Source: a virus. Taken from it: a stretch of 23,051 nt of DNA. The position numbers and the translations under genes are program-made. The notes below the pieces were generated by a model. That model saw only the letters and a list, made by a program, of their open reading frames with translations, was not told where the DNA came from and did not search any database. The stretch is from positions 1 through 23,051 of IMG/VR virus record IMGVR_UViG_3300040808_000441. One strand, 5' to 3'. This document shows, one piece after another, positions 8,543-15,446 of the stretch. The stretch's first letter is position 1. Each line of letters opens with the position of its first letter.

Positions 8543-10174
8543 TCATGCTTTTGTTTTTAATTTATAATGAAACTCTCCAATATCACTAGGCGTAGTGTTT
8601 CTTGCCTTAATTGATATAGTAGCTGTTCCATCGTCTACAGTATATTCAGCATCGAATGATAAATTATTAGCTTCGCTTTCTGTTCCTGTAAAATCAAAAT
8701 CATCGGACAAATTGTACGTGTCATTTACAGGATCAACAATAATAGTCATCTTTCCCGAACGGTATGCTTGTATTATAGCAGATTTATACAAATAGTCAAC
8801 CTCTAATGCACGAATTCCTTCAGCGGGTAGCTTAAATAATTTTGTAAACTCGTTAAACTGCCCAATTGACAGTTGATGTGTGTAGTCTAGGTCAGTAATA
8901 ACTGGGCCTTTTACTTCTGGTACATATTGCATCGTTGTCCACTCTACATATGTATCATCTTGTGCCCAAGCCGGTGTACGATTGTTAGCTAAGATGTCTG
9001 TTCGTTCGAACCAATCTCCTTTTGAGGAGTTATACGAATTGGTAAAATCAATAACAGGATGAGTTATGTTAATATCTGTGCCTGCTTCATTACCAACTCT
9101 ATAAAATTTATTGTTAAGGCTTTGATTTTCTTTACCAGCAACAATTTTAATTGCGGATTGGTAGATGCTATCAAATTTACATTTTGTAATTAAGTTGTTG
9201 ATCGGTCCTGTTAATTGTCCGTCAACACCTAATATAGTATCAAGTCCAAATGCAAAACCTTGCCACAATGTTTTAAACTCACAGTTTTGCCAAACGTTAT
9301 CGATAATATCATTATTAGATTTAACTGCTGTTACAAATCCTTCAACATTAACATTAGTAAATGTATTCCTTTTTGTATTAACTGTTGTGCTAAGAGCTGT
9401 TAATTCGATTCCGTTTATTGTGCCGTCTACTGTATCGCCCAAACTATATGAGCCAGTAATTTTTATGTTACTAAAGACACTGTCAACACAACTTTGTAGC
9501 GCAAGTCCTGCGCCTGCGGTTGATTGAATACTTAAACCGTCTAATGTAATATTTCTTGCTTGATTTAGTGTTGTGCTAGTTGAATCAGGTGCAGGAGTGC
9601 CCGGAATACTTGTATCGTTTACTGTTTTAAATGCTGGAAATGCACCTGATATAAAGATTGTTTTGTCAGCGCCTGCGCCTTGTATAGTACAGTACGGAGG
9701 TAAATGCAATGAATCAGATAGTGTATACGTGCCTGCTTCGATATGTAAAACTACTCTAGACTGCGAAGTGCCTTTGCTTGTTGGGTTTAAAAATAACTGA
9801 TCAATTGCTCGTTGAAGAGATGCTGTTTGATCTAACCCATCTCCTGATGCTCCAAAAGAACGTATGCTTACCCTATCATCTAATCTAGCTTGCAGGGTTC
9901 TTAATACAGGTGCATTAGTAGATAAACCTGTAGTAATATTTAAATCTTTTCTATATGTATACGTGTTTGCAAATTCAAATAAGTTATCATGTTCACTTAA
10001 TAATTTTGTATTGCCTACATACGGAGAGCCTTCTGATACTGCACCGTTTCCAATAAACAGTTCTTGTGTATCAACAGCCCAACCAAGTTCGCCGCTTGCT
10101 AATTGCGGTAAACCCGTGCCTTGATTCTTTTGTCCTCTACGAACTTGTATTCTTGATATTTGAACAACAGCCAC
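8543..10174 (-). CDS. Tail fibre/tailspike with Mtd-type N-terminus and pectate-lyase-like beta-helix
   Basis: A 543-residue protein starting at GTG 10174 (RBS AGGAG). The first ~60 residues (ISRIQVRRGQ ... LASGELGWAVDTQELFIGNG) match the short N-terminal module common in phage fibres and the major tropism determinant (RRG, GELG, D/T-x-L-x-IGNG). Around residues 100-135 the FGASGDGLDQTASLQRAID stretch is the usual start of a pectate-lyase-3 right-handed beta-helix, followed by repeated Asn/Gly/Ile-rich coils (NITLDGLSI, NTFTNVNVEG). The last ~130 residues look like a separate beta-rich domain. It likely binds, and may cut, host surface polysaccharide; no catalytic residues can be assigned by eye. 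A late promoter (AATAAATA) precedes it. Confidence 0.82.
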   Translation of the reverse strand: MAVVQISRIQVRRGQKNQGTGLPQLASGELGWAVDTQELFIGNGAVSEGSPYVGNTKLLSEHDNLFEFANTYTYRKDLNITTGLSTNAPVLRTLQARLDDRVSIRSFGASGDGLDQTASLQRAIDQLFLNPTSKGTSQSRVVLHIEAGTYTLSDSLHLPPYCTIQGAGADKTIFISGAFPAFKTVNDTSIPGTPAPDSTSTTLNQARNITLDGLSIQSTAGAGLALQSCVDSVFSNIKITGSYSLGDTVDGTINGIELTALSTTVNTKRNTFTNVNVEGFVTAVKSNNDIIDNVWQNCEFKTLWQGFAFGLDTILGVDGQLTGPINNLITKCKFDSIYQSAIKIVAGKENQSLNNKFYRVGNEAGTDINITHPVIDFTNSYNSSKGDWFERTDILANNRTPAWAQDDTYVEWTTMQYVPEVKGPVITDLDYTHQLSIGQFNEFTKLFKLPAEGIRALEVDYLYKSAIIQAYRSGKMTIIVDPVNDTYNLSDDFDFTGTESEANNLSFDAEYTVDDGTATISIKARNTTPSDIGEFHYKLKTKA

Positions 10175-10202
10175 TGAGTGTCTCCTACATTGTAATTACA
10201 TG

Positions 10203-10210
10203 TATTTATT
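10203..10210 (-). promoter_or_regulatory. T4-type late promoter (AATAAATA) for the tail fibre
   Basis: Minus-strand AATAAATA; T4 spacing puts the RNA start near 10198 and yields a ~24 nt leader containing AGGAG before the GTG at 10174. Confidence 0.6.
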
Positions 10211-10213
10211 CAA

Positions 10214-11647
10214 TTAGTCAACAACAATAATATCATCGTCGTCAGAAAATTGCCGTAGCGATCTATTACTCTGTTGTGTGTCTTGTAAGGTATTGTGTTC
10301 GTTGTGTATCAAACTAACAGTAAATCTAATCCTATTTAGAGCATATGCAGTATCACTCCACGATCTATCACCAGCTGGCATATCAGCAATGGATCTTTCC
10401 ATAATGTCACTACAATACTTTAAAGAGTTACTATGGAACACCCGTTCGTTACCATATGACATTAAGTCGTCATATTGTGCGCATATGTCATTGTAGCCGT
10501 GCCCAAAATCAGGAAAAATGTATCCGCGGCCTTCATTAAATTGATTCTCAGGGCCATGAGCAAGTCCTACGCTGTGTCCTATCTCATGTAAGTCTGTGTA
10601 CACATCACATCTAGAAATAGAACCTGGTGGATACCCTTGTCTAAAATATCTCTTAACTCTAGCTACACCACATGTGCCTTGCGGTGACCAACCATGACCA
10701 AGTGCTATGTCAACATCTTTATTAGCTAACATACTTCCAATATTACCTGGGTCATGCCAATGTGCTTGTTGCAGGCGTTTGAGTTTAAACCGTATATGAA
10801 CCCCTGACTTTTCATAGATTTCATTGTATTGGTCAACTCGTTTTTGCCATTTTATCCACTCATTACTGTCTTGAGCATACTCGTCATAGAGACCTACAGT
10901 GATGTCGTCACCGTTACGCCAATGTGAGTGATACAATAGTATTGCAAGTTCCCACACTACAATCTGCTCGTCTTCCTCGCCATAGTAAATGAGAGACTGT
11001 CCCCCGTATTGCCGGTAGCCTGCACAATCAATATTACCGTCAACTAGGCACACTGGTTCTTCCTCAATGAAAAACTGAATCTCTTGATTTCCTAATGTGA
11101 AGATTCCGTTGCCTAGCTGTCCGTCTCCATAAATTTCAACAGTGTCTCTATCAACACGTACGGCATTACCTATAGTTGAAGAACTATGCTTCATGCCCCA
11201 AGGCTCTGGCTCACCTTTGAAGTTGGTATAGTTAACCTTAACAACAACAGGTTTGAATGCATCTCCAAATTCTTCAGTCAAGGATAGTGTTAGTGTAGGC
11301 GGGCTCCATCCACATGCTGTAGATTGCGCATCCTTTTCAACATAGGTTCCACCTTCGCCGTCATTGTATACAAACCATTCAACTCCAGGATAATCAGTAG
11401 AGCATCCTGAATTAACAAGTGTACCAGCTACTGGCGGGAGTTGGATTGTGCAATTAGGAGAGTTGCGTATCTTTTCAACTTCTCCGTTACTATACAAAAT
11501 CCATTCTACGCCATAAAAGGCACTAGAACATCCCGATTTTGTTATTGTTGGTTTACTTTTTGTATTAAGTAACTGATTGTATACTGTGCTTGGATCAGCA
11601 AAACTTGAAAATGAAACAAATAATAATAAGGTGGCGATATATCGCAT
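10214..11647 (-). CDS. Secreted metzincin-type zinc metalloprotease
   Basis: A 477-residue protein. Residues 1-17 (MRYIATLLLFVSFSSFA) are a clear signal peptide with likely cleavage before DPS. Two imperfect repeats follow (about 37-66 and 79-112), each with GC-S-x-x-Y/F-x-GVEW-x-(L/V)Y and two cysteines (C40/C66, C82/C112). The catalytic site is HEIGHSVGLAH, residues 354-364, the metzincin HExxHxxGxxH zinc motif with its glutamate, and a Met-turn LMSYG at M396. Extra cysteines between and after the motifs suggest a disulphide-bonded periplasmic or extracellular enzyme. The C-terminus is acidic (DDDDIIVVD). The substrate is unknown. It has its own late promoter and a hairpin leader, and lies between a tail fibre and a nuclease gene. 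It may be a virion protein exported oddly, but the signal peptide argues for secretion from the infected cell. Confidence 0.87.
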   Translation of the reverse strand: MRYIATLLLFVSFSSFADPSTVYNQLLNTKSKPTITKSGCSSAFYGVEWILYSNGEVEKIRNSPNCTIQLPPVAGTLVNSGCSTDYPGVEWFVYNDGEGGTYVEKDAQSTACGWSPPTLTLSLTEEFGDAFKPVVVKVNYTNFKGEPEPWGMKHSSSTIGNAVRVDRDTVEIYGDGQLGNGIFTLGNQEIQFFIEEEPVCLVDGNIDCAGYRQYGGQSLIYYGEEDEQIVVWELAILLYHSHWRNGDDITVGLYDEYAQDSNEWIKWQKRVDQYNEIYEKSGVHIRFKLKRLQQAHWHDPGNIGSMLANKDVDIALGHGWSPQGTCGVARVKRYFRQGYPPGSISRCDVYTDLHEIGHSVGLAHGPENQFNEGRGYIFPDFGHGYNDICAQYDDLMSYGNERVFHSNSLKYCSDIMERSIADMPAGDRSWSDTAYALNRIRFTVSLIHNEHNTLQDTQQSNRSLRQFSDDDDIIVVD

Positions 11648-11698
11648 AGCAGACTCCTTGACTTGCTATACAGCACATGATACCACCATAAGTCTGCT
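11648..11698 (-). promoter_or_regulatory. 5' leader stem of metalloprotease mRNA overlapping the ribosome-binding site
   Basis: A perfect 8-base inverted repeat: AGCAGACT near the expected RNA 5' end (11691-11698) and AGTCTGCT immediately before the ATG (11648-11655). The second arm contains the last bases of the AGGAG Shine-Dalgarno site and the whole spacer to the start codon. The 35-base interior has a smaller TGCT-GTAT-AGCA hairpin. The pairing could hide the ribosome site and so limit translation. Seen in sequence; regulatory effect inferred. Confidence 0.55.
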
Positions 11699-11705
11699 GT
11701 TTTTT

Positions 11706-11712
11706 TATTTAG
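11706..11712 (-). promoter_or_regulatory. T4-type late promoter (CTAAATA) for the metalloprotease
   Basis: Minus-strand CTAAATA followed by an A-rich run. T4 spacing puts the RNA start at about 11700, two bases before the first arm of the leader stem. Confidence 0.58.
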
Positions 11713-11737
11713 TGTCTATGAATCTTTGCGAGATATT

Positions 11738-12421
11738 TTAGCCGTGTTTCTCGTAATATTGTCTGCATCTGTTCCACCATTCTTGTTCCCATTCTGCAAA
11801 CTCGTCTGGCCATAGATCAAACTGTTGGTACTGTAAGTCTCGGCTGCACATAAAGATATGTCCTTCACGTATGTCTGTGCCATGTACTTCGTTGTGACCT
11901 AATGCGTATGCTGTAAGTTGTAGATAGTAGTCTTCTACCCATTCAGGCTTCTTGGGTTTGTTAGTTTGCTTGAAGTCCATAATACAAGGATTGCCTTTGT
12001 ATTGTCCTACCAAGTCAGTTGTGCCTGCAAAGATACCAGGAACATAAAGTGGAACTTCACTGCCCCATATTTCATCTACATCGCCCATAGCTTCGTCACG
12101 TATAACACATGCCATTTGATATGCTTGCTGTGCGTATGGATTGCTGCCTGCGCTTTCTGTCCATACACCATTATCAACATAGTCTTCAAGATACTTGTGC
12201 ATACGTGTACCAACGCCACTTGCTTCAGTAACAATCTCTTGTGCTTTCTTTTCACCTACACGTTTCTTCCAAGCAATGAGATGACTCATGTCTTTGGTTC
12301 CGCTAAGGATAGTTGTTACACTTGCTACTGGAGGGTGACCTGGTGCTGCATAACGGCGCTTGCCATCTACTTCAACACGTTTTAGTCGTTCGTATTTGTA
12401 CTTCTCTATAATTAAGCTCAT
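11738..12421 (-). CDS. PD-(D/E)XK nuclease (RecB/MGME1-like exonuclease)
   Basis: A 227-residue protein with the ordered motifs of RecB-family PD-(D/E)XK nucleases: GTRMHKYLE (H75, helix before the core), SEVPLY (E122), AGTTDLVG (D136), IMDFKQTNK (D149, K151) and the motif-IV glutamine in YLQLTAYA (Q168). Such single-domain phage enzymes are metal-dependent DNA exonucleases in recombination, repair or DNA processing; which one cannot be told here. No helicase domain or iron-sulphur cysteine cluster is present. The start ATG 12421 has no clear Shine-Dalgarno sequence and follows the upstream gene by 15 bases, suggesting coupled translation. Confidence 0.87.
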   Translation of the reverse strand: MSLIIEKYKYERLKRVEVDGKRRYAAPGHPPVASVTTILSGTKDMSHLIAWKKRVGEKKAQEIVTEASGVGTRMHKYLEDYVDNGVWTESAGSNPYAQQAYQMACVIRDEAMGDVDEIWGSEVPLYVPGIFAGTTDLVGQYKGNPCIMDFKQTNKPKKPEWVEDYYLQLTAYALGHNEVHGTDIREGHIFMCSRDLQYQQFDLWPDEFAEWEQEWWNRCRQYYEKHG

Positions 12422-12436
12422 ACAATAATTGTAACA

Positions 12437-12679
12437 TCAAAGATCCGTTAAGTCAACCGCATTTTTAGCCATTTTTCCCACTGTATCGCCTGGACGTCCT
12501 GGATTTCCTTTGATTTTTTTCACATCATCTACTTCGCTTGACTTAAATTCAATCTTGTCTTGATCAAAGTTTGTAACTAACTGTTGTAGTTTAGGATCAG
12601 CATCATACGCTGCTTTGAATGTATCATAGTCAAAGCTGCCGCGGCCTTGATTCTGCATAAATTTGTCTAGCTTATTCAT
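12437..12679 (-). CDS. Hypothetical small charged protein, 80 aa
   Basis: An unrecognised soluble protein: N-terminal helix (MNKLDKFMQNQG), then DYDTFKAAYDADPKLQQLV and a C-terminal Gly/Pro/Lys-rich segment (KGNPGRPGDTVGKMAKNA). Almost no gap before the nuclease gene. A perfect 9-base hairpin lies five bases before its ATG and no Shine-Dalgarno site is visible, so the start is less secure than for its neighbours. Confidence 0.62.
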   Translation of the reverse strand: MNKLDKFMQNQGRGSFDYDTFKAAYDADPKLQQLVTNFDQDKIEFKSSEVDDVKKIKGNPGRPGDTVGKMAKNAVDLTDL

Positions 12680-12683
12680 AGAT

Positions 12684-12706
12684 AAAGCGGCAATGCCTGC
12701 CGCTTT
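12684..12706 (-). terminator. Hairpin between scaffold-like gene and small ORF, possible bidirectional terminator
   Basis: AAAGCGGCA / TGCCGCTTT, nine perfect base pairs around a 5-base loop. Read on the minus strand it is followed by TTTATCT, a weak U-tract; on the plus strand it is followed by TTTTTG. It would end or attenuate transcripts of the scaffold-like gene and sits directly before the next ATG. Confidence 0.6.
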
Positions 12707-12753
12707 TTGTTGACGTAATAAACGATAAATGAATTGTGAGTCTACACCTTCAT

Positions 12754-13497
12754 TTACTTTTTTTTTGAATGGTCTACGCTCTCACGCTTTTCTCTGCCAG
12801 CTTCTTCGTCGCCGCCTGATGCTGGATCTGCTGCACCAAATTCGTCGTCCATATCCATATCATCTGCAGGAGCATCCATGTCATCAGTTGGCTCCATGTC
12901 CATGTCCATATCCATGTCATCTGCACCCATTGTGTCCATTGGTTCAGCTTCGCCTGTTAATTGACCAACACCTGATGTTAATGAACCGCGTGTACTTTCC
13001 ATTGCTGCATACATTGCTTCAAGTGCAGGCTTAACTGTAGAAGTAAATGTTTCACTTGCTTCGCTACCCATTTCATCACGGATAGCATCTGCTAATTCTA
13101 ACATTGATTCAGTTTGCATTTCAGCTGTGTCTTCCATCCAACCAGTAACACGGTCGACCATATCTTTTGCTGCCATAACAAGCTCTGCTTTATCTTCTTC
13201 GCCTTCATTAACTTGCTCAATAGCTTCGTCAATTGCAACTGTAACATCGTCACGTTCAGAAAGTGCAGTATTTAAAACATCTAGGAATAATTTGTTTTTT
13301 GAATACTCACTTGTTTGAACACCGTCATAACTTTCAGTAGTTTCTACTTGACTAAGCGTTGTTCTTATTTTATTACGAGCATCTTGTAGTTGCTCAGTTG
13401 TAAACTGCTCGACATCAATTTTAGTGCCAAAGCGTTGTGCAAGACTCTCGTTAAGTGTCTTTGATGTTACTGGTTTGCTAAATTCTCTAATGTTCAT
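12754..13497 (-). CDS. Prohead core/scaffold-like protein with Asp-Met acidic tail
   Basis: A 247-residue protein from the ATG at 13497 (MNIREFSKPV), chosen because AGGAAAG lies at good spacing and a late promoter precedes it. A longer reading from 13548 would overlap the upstream gene. The N-terminal tag resembles the T4 capsid-targeting sequence. The body is helical and acidic with coiled-coil-like stretches (TTEQLQDARNKIRTTLSQVE; DDVTVAIDEAIEQVNEGEED). The C-terminus is an Asp/Met low-complexity tract (DDMDMDMDMEP...DDMDMDDEFG) ending in a basic EKRESVDHSKKK. This layout (helical, acidic, tagged, late) fits a prohead core protein that fills the capsid during assembly and is later cleaved. 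Function is inferred from composition and context, not from a recognised domain. Confidence 0.68.
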   Translation of the reverse strand: MNIREFSKPVTSKTLNESLAQRFGTKIDVEQFTTEQLQDARNKIRTTLSQVETTESYDGVQTSEYSKNKLFLDVLNTALSERDDVTVAIDEAIEQVNEGEEDKAELVMAAKDMVDRVTGWMEDTAEMQTESMLELADAIRDEMGSEASETFTSTVKPALEAMYAAMESTRGSLTSGVGQLTGEAEPMDTMGADDMDMDMDMEPTDDMDAPADDMDMDDEFGAADPASGGDEEAGREKRESVDHSKKK

Positions 13498-13531
13498 TGA
13501 TTCTTTCCTAGATGAATGTTTTCTATACTTA

Positions 13532-13539
13532 TATTTATC
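13532..13539 (-). promoter_or_regulatory. T4-type late promoter (GATAAATA) for the scaffold-like gene
   Basis: Minus-strand GATAAATA at the end of the upstream gene; expected RNA start near 13527 gives a 30 nt leader with AGGAAAG before ATG 13497. Confidence 0.62.
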
Positions 13540-13960
13540 ATTGTCCAAAAATAAATCTATCTAAACTGTTTCTTAGTTTTGATGATTCTTCAAGTGCAAT
13601 ATCTAATCTGTTTTCTCTTATCTGTATTTTAGACTGATCTTTACTTGTTTTTATAATGTGTTTAAAAAATAATGCATCATTATAATGTTTTGCCATATCA
13701 TTATCAATCTTTATAACTTTATCAAGTACATCTTTATCGCTTGCAAGGTTCTTTGCTATTGCAATTGCTGTAGATTTAAATACTGTGCGTGTAACTTGCA
13801 CGTTGTCCTTTGCATTATATATCAAATACCCATTGCGACTCTTACGAATTACGATGTGTTTAATTCTTATACTATTTCCCTTTGCATAAGGAATAGCAAC
13901 GTCTTCGAGACCTTTGTTTACGATCTCATCTAAATCTTTTATTATTTTGTCAGAGTACAT
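13538..13960 (-). CDS. Hypothetical protein, 140 aa, in head-gene operon
   Basis: An unrecognised basic, Lys/Ile-rich soluble protein. It begins with an acidic helix (SDKIIKDLDEIVNKGLED), continues with beta-like IRIKHIVIRKSRNGYLIYN, then a helical half rich in Lys and Asp that ends LRNSLDRFIFGQ. No membrane segment or cysteine motif. It overlaps the upstream 71-aa gene by 11 bases, so it is part of the same tight operon of small proteins, and a late promoter for the next gene lies over its stop codon. A structural or assembly role is possible from context only. Confidence 0.68.
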   Translation of the reverse strand: MYSDKIIKDLDEIVNKGLEDVAIPYAKGNSIRIKHIVIRKSRNGYLIYNAKDNVQVTRTVFKSTAIAIAKNLASDKDVLDKVIKIDNDMAKHYNDALFFKHIIKTSKDQSKIQIRENRLDIALEESSKLRNSLDRFIFGQ

Positions 13961-14165
13961 TAGGCAACACCATAACAGATCCGTTGTATAGAACTTTACT
14001 TATTACACTTTTACGAATAAGATTGTTAATTATGACTTGCTCGCGTTCTGGAAAAGACGTTAGGGGCCTAGGCCGGCTGTCGTCTAGTGTTTCCAAAAGT
14101 TCACGCTCTTCGTTAGTCATGTAAACTTTAACATCAAAGGTTTTTATAAGTTCATTTAACTTCAT
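13950..14165 (-). CDS. Small tagged protein, 71 aa
   Basis: N-terminus MKLNELIKTFD follows the M-x-hydrophobic-x-E-hydrophobic pattern shared by several proteins in this window. The rest has an acidic helix (TNEERELLETLDD), a Pro/Arg loop and a helix-turn-helix-like segment (EREQVIINNLIRKSVISKVL) before a short beta strand. It overlaps both neighbours (ATGA with the upstream gene, 11 bases with the downstream gene). Function unknown; either a capsid-targeted internal protein or a small regulator are possible. Confidence 0.66.
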   Translation of the reverse strand: MKLNELIKTFDVKVYMTNEERELLETLDDSRPRPLTSFPEREQVIINNLIRKSVISKVLYNGSVMVLPNVL

Positions 14166-14440
14166 AATGTTCGTAACTGTGATTGTAATTGTTTCAACTG
14201 TTGTTGTGTTGCTTTAATTTGTGCTTGAATTTGTTTCTTTTGCTGTTGTGCAGCTTTTCTAGCTTCTGGTGAGTTTGGATCAGGTTGGCCTATAGTATTA
14301 TCCATGCCTGCATTTTGGCCATTCATCTTTTTCATTTGCTGCTGCATATCTGCACCTGATTTAGATAATGGCGGTAGATTGGCTACACCTGCTTTACCTT
14401 GTTGGTCTGCTGGAGTTCCTACTAGTTCATCTACTCTCAT
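14162..14440 (-). CDS. Small Gln-rich coiled-coil protein, 92 aa
   Basis: Starts MRVDELVGTPADQQ, a weak match to the shared N-terminal tag. The middle is Gly/Asn/Met/Gln-rich (KMNGQNAGMDNTIGQPDP) and the C-terminal third is a long Gln/Lys helix (QKKQIQAQIKATQQQLKQLQ) with heptad-like leucine/isoleucine spacing, predicting a coiled coil. No recognised family. ATGA overlaps join it to both neighbours in the operon. Confidence 0.68.
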   Translation of the reverse strand: MRVDELVGTPADQQGKAGVANLPPLSKSGADMQQQMKKMNGQNAGMDNTIGQPDPNSPEARKAAQQQKKQIQAQIKATQQQLKQLQSQLRTL

Positions 14441-14781
14441 CTTGCACCTCTACGCTTCCTAGGTTTAATCCTACGTCTACCTGTATTTAATCTTTTTAAC
14501 TTTTGCGTAGTAGGGCTTGTTCTAGTTGTTCTACTACGTTTAATATCTATTGCAGATGCTTTTGATCTACGTGTTTTCTTTAATTGATTACTTTTCTTAA
14601 CATTCATCGGAGCATTGCATGTTGCTGCCTTAGCAACAACTCGGCCTTTACGTGGACCACTAGTACAACGATACTTGCGTGATGTGTGACCTGTTCCGCT
14701 TTTAGGTGTTTTCTTTGATCCGTGTCCAAAGACTGTAGCGACACCTTCATCCACTTCAATAAAGAGCTCTCGGAGTTGCAT
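14437..14781 (-). CDS. Highly basic capsid-internal-like protein, paralogue 2
   Basis: A 114-residue, very Lys/Arg-rich protein. It begins MQLRELFIEVDEG: a hydrophobic/Glu tag followed by VDE|G, resembling a T4 prohead-protease site. The core KYRCTSGPRKGRVVAKAATC is closely related to the next protein upstream, and the C-terminal half is almost pure Arg/Lys/Thr (SRTTRTSPTTQKLKRL ... IKPRKRRGAR). This looks like a DNA-binding internal head protein that is packaged and trimmed. Two cysteines 15 residues apart are conserved between the paralogues. Start overlaps the upstream stop (TAATG). Function inferred. Confidence 0.72.
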   Translation of the reverse strand: MQLRELFIEVDEGVATVFGHGSKKTPKSGTGHTSRKYRCTSGPRKGRVVAKAATCNAPMNVKKSNQLKKTRRSKASAIDIKRSRTTRTSPTTQKLKRLNTGRRRIKPRKRRGAR

Positions 14782-15077
14782 TAGCGTTTCCTTTTGTTTA
14801 GAGCTTGTACTCTTTTACTTGCTGGATTAATACGTTTTGTTTTACGTGCTTTACGTACCATTCTTCCGCCTAGTCTTGCTTTAGTCTTTTTAAGAGTCAT
14901 TCTTTTCTTTATGTCAGGAGCAGCAAAACATTGTGCCATTTTTGATACAATTCGATTCTTCCGTGGACCGCCAGTACAACGGTACTTGCGAACTACCTTC
15001 TTTCCAGAACGTGCCCAAGTTTGACCTTCATCGAGGTCCTGTTCATTGTGTTCAATAAAAAACTCACGTAATAACAT
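14781..15077 (-). CDS. Highly basic capsid-internal-like protein, paralogue 1
   Basis: A 98-residue basic protein beginning MLLREFFIEHNEQDLDEG, with a possible prohead-protease site at LDE|G (residues 15-18), then KYRCTGGPRKNRIVSKMAQC and a Lys/Arg-rich tail (KTKARLGGRMVRKARKTKR). Clearly related to the adjacent downstream gene, so the pair arose by tandem duplication. The start is unusual: the codons for the first residues lie inside a terminator-like hairpin and its T-run, no Shine-Dalgarno site is visible, and the late promoter just upstream predicts an RNA beginning one base before the AUG (leaderless). An internal ATG is not a better start because it would remove the tag. Likely packaged DNA-binding protein. 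Confidence 0.72.
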   Translation of the reverse strand: MLLREFFIEHNEQDLDEGQTWARSGKKVVRKYRCTGGPRKNRIVSKMAQCFAAPDIKKRMTLKKTKARLGGRMVRKARKTKRINPASKRVQALNKRKR

Positions 15078-15095
15078 ATAGTTATTTATCGTGAG
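15057..15095 (-). terminator. Terminator-like hairpin after the holin-like gene, containing the next gene's promoter and start codon
   Basis: On the minus strand CTCACG-(AT)-AATAAC-loop-GTTATT-A-CGTGAG (15063-15095) forms a near-perfect stem of about 12-13 pairs followed by TTTTTT. It starts five bases after the holin-like stop. The late promoter GATAAATA and the ATG at 15077 both lie within it. Confidence 0.65.
15083..15090 (-). promoter_or_regulatory. T4-type late promoter (GATAAATA) for basic internal-protein operon
   Basis: Minus-strand GATAAATA six bases before the ATG at 15077. T4 spacing places the RNA start at about 15078, so the transcript would be essentially leaderless. Confidence 0.58.
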
Positions 15096-15099
15096 CGGA

Positions 15100-15339
15100 T
15101 TAGAATTTCATTAATATGACAACTACTGTGGATAGTAATCCTGCAACAACTGTTCCTGCTGTACCAATTAGTACTTTAGTAACTGAGTTTTGACCAGTTT
15201 TGATGTCTTGATGTATTTCTTTGAGGGTACCTTCGACTGTAGATAGTCTGTTGTCGAGGTTAGCGTAACGTAAGGCGCACAGATCAACGTGGGCTTCAAG
15301 GCTTGTTTTTTCTAATTCTGTTGTCGGTGCTGTTGACAT
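15100..15339 (-). CDS. Holin-like / XhlA-type small membrane protein
   Basis: A 79-residue protein. Residues ~8-48 form a helical, coiled-coil-like segment (LEAHVDLCALRYANLDNRLS ... LKEIHQDIKTGQ). Residues ~54-77 are a single hydrophobic membrane span (VLIGTAGTVVAGLLSTVVVILM) ending with KF. This one-span, N-terminal coiled-coil layout matches haemolysin XhlA-like phage proteins and some class III holins, which help permeabilise the inner membrane at lysis. There is no lysis endolysin next to it, so holin function is a guess by architecture. RBS GGAG before ATG 15339; late promoter about 110 bases upstream; a terminator-like hairpin follows directly. Confidence 0.66.
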   Translation of the reverse strand: MSTAPTTELEKTSLEAHVDLCALRYANLDNRLSTVEGTLKEIHQDIKTGQNSVTKVLIGTAGTVVAGLLSTVVVILMKF

Positions 15340-15446
15340 TCATAACTCCATGTATGGTTAAAGTAAACTCGTAGTTGGCCTTTATAATGTGTTAGTTTGA
15401 ATGCCTAAAAGTGTTTGTTTGTTTGTTAATTAATTCTCTTACAGTT

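Noticed and set aside
13498-13548. Longer start for the scaffold-like protein at 13548
   Set aside because: It would overlap the upstream gene, cross the late promoter and ignore the AGGAAAG site before ATG 13497; the tag also begins at 13497.
15415-15427. Tetranucleotide run TTTG as a repeat element
   Set aside because: Only about three units in an AT-rich leader; no sign of a mobile element or functional array.
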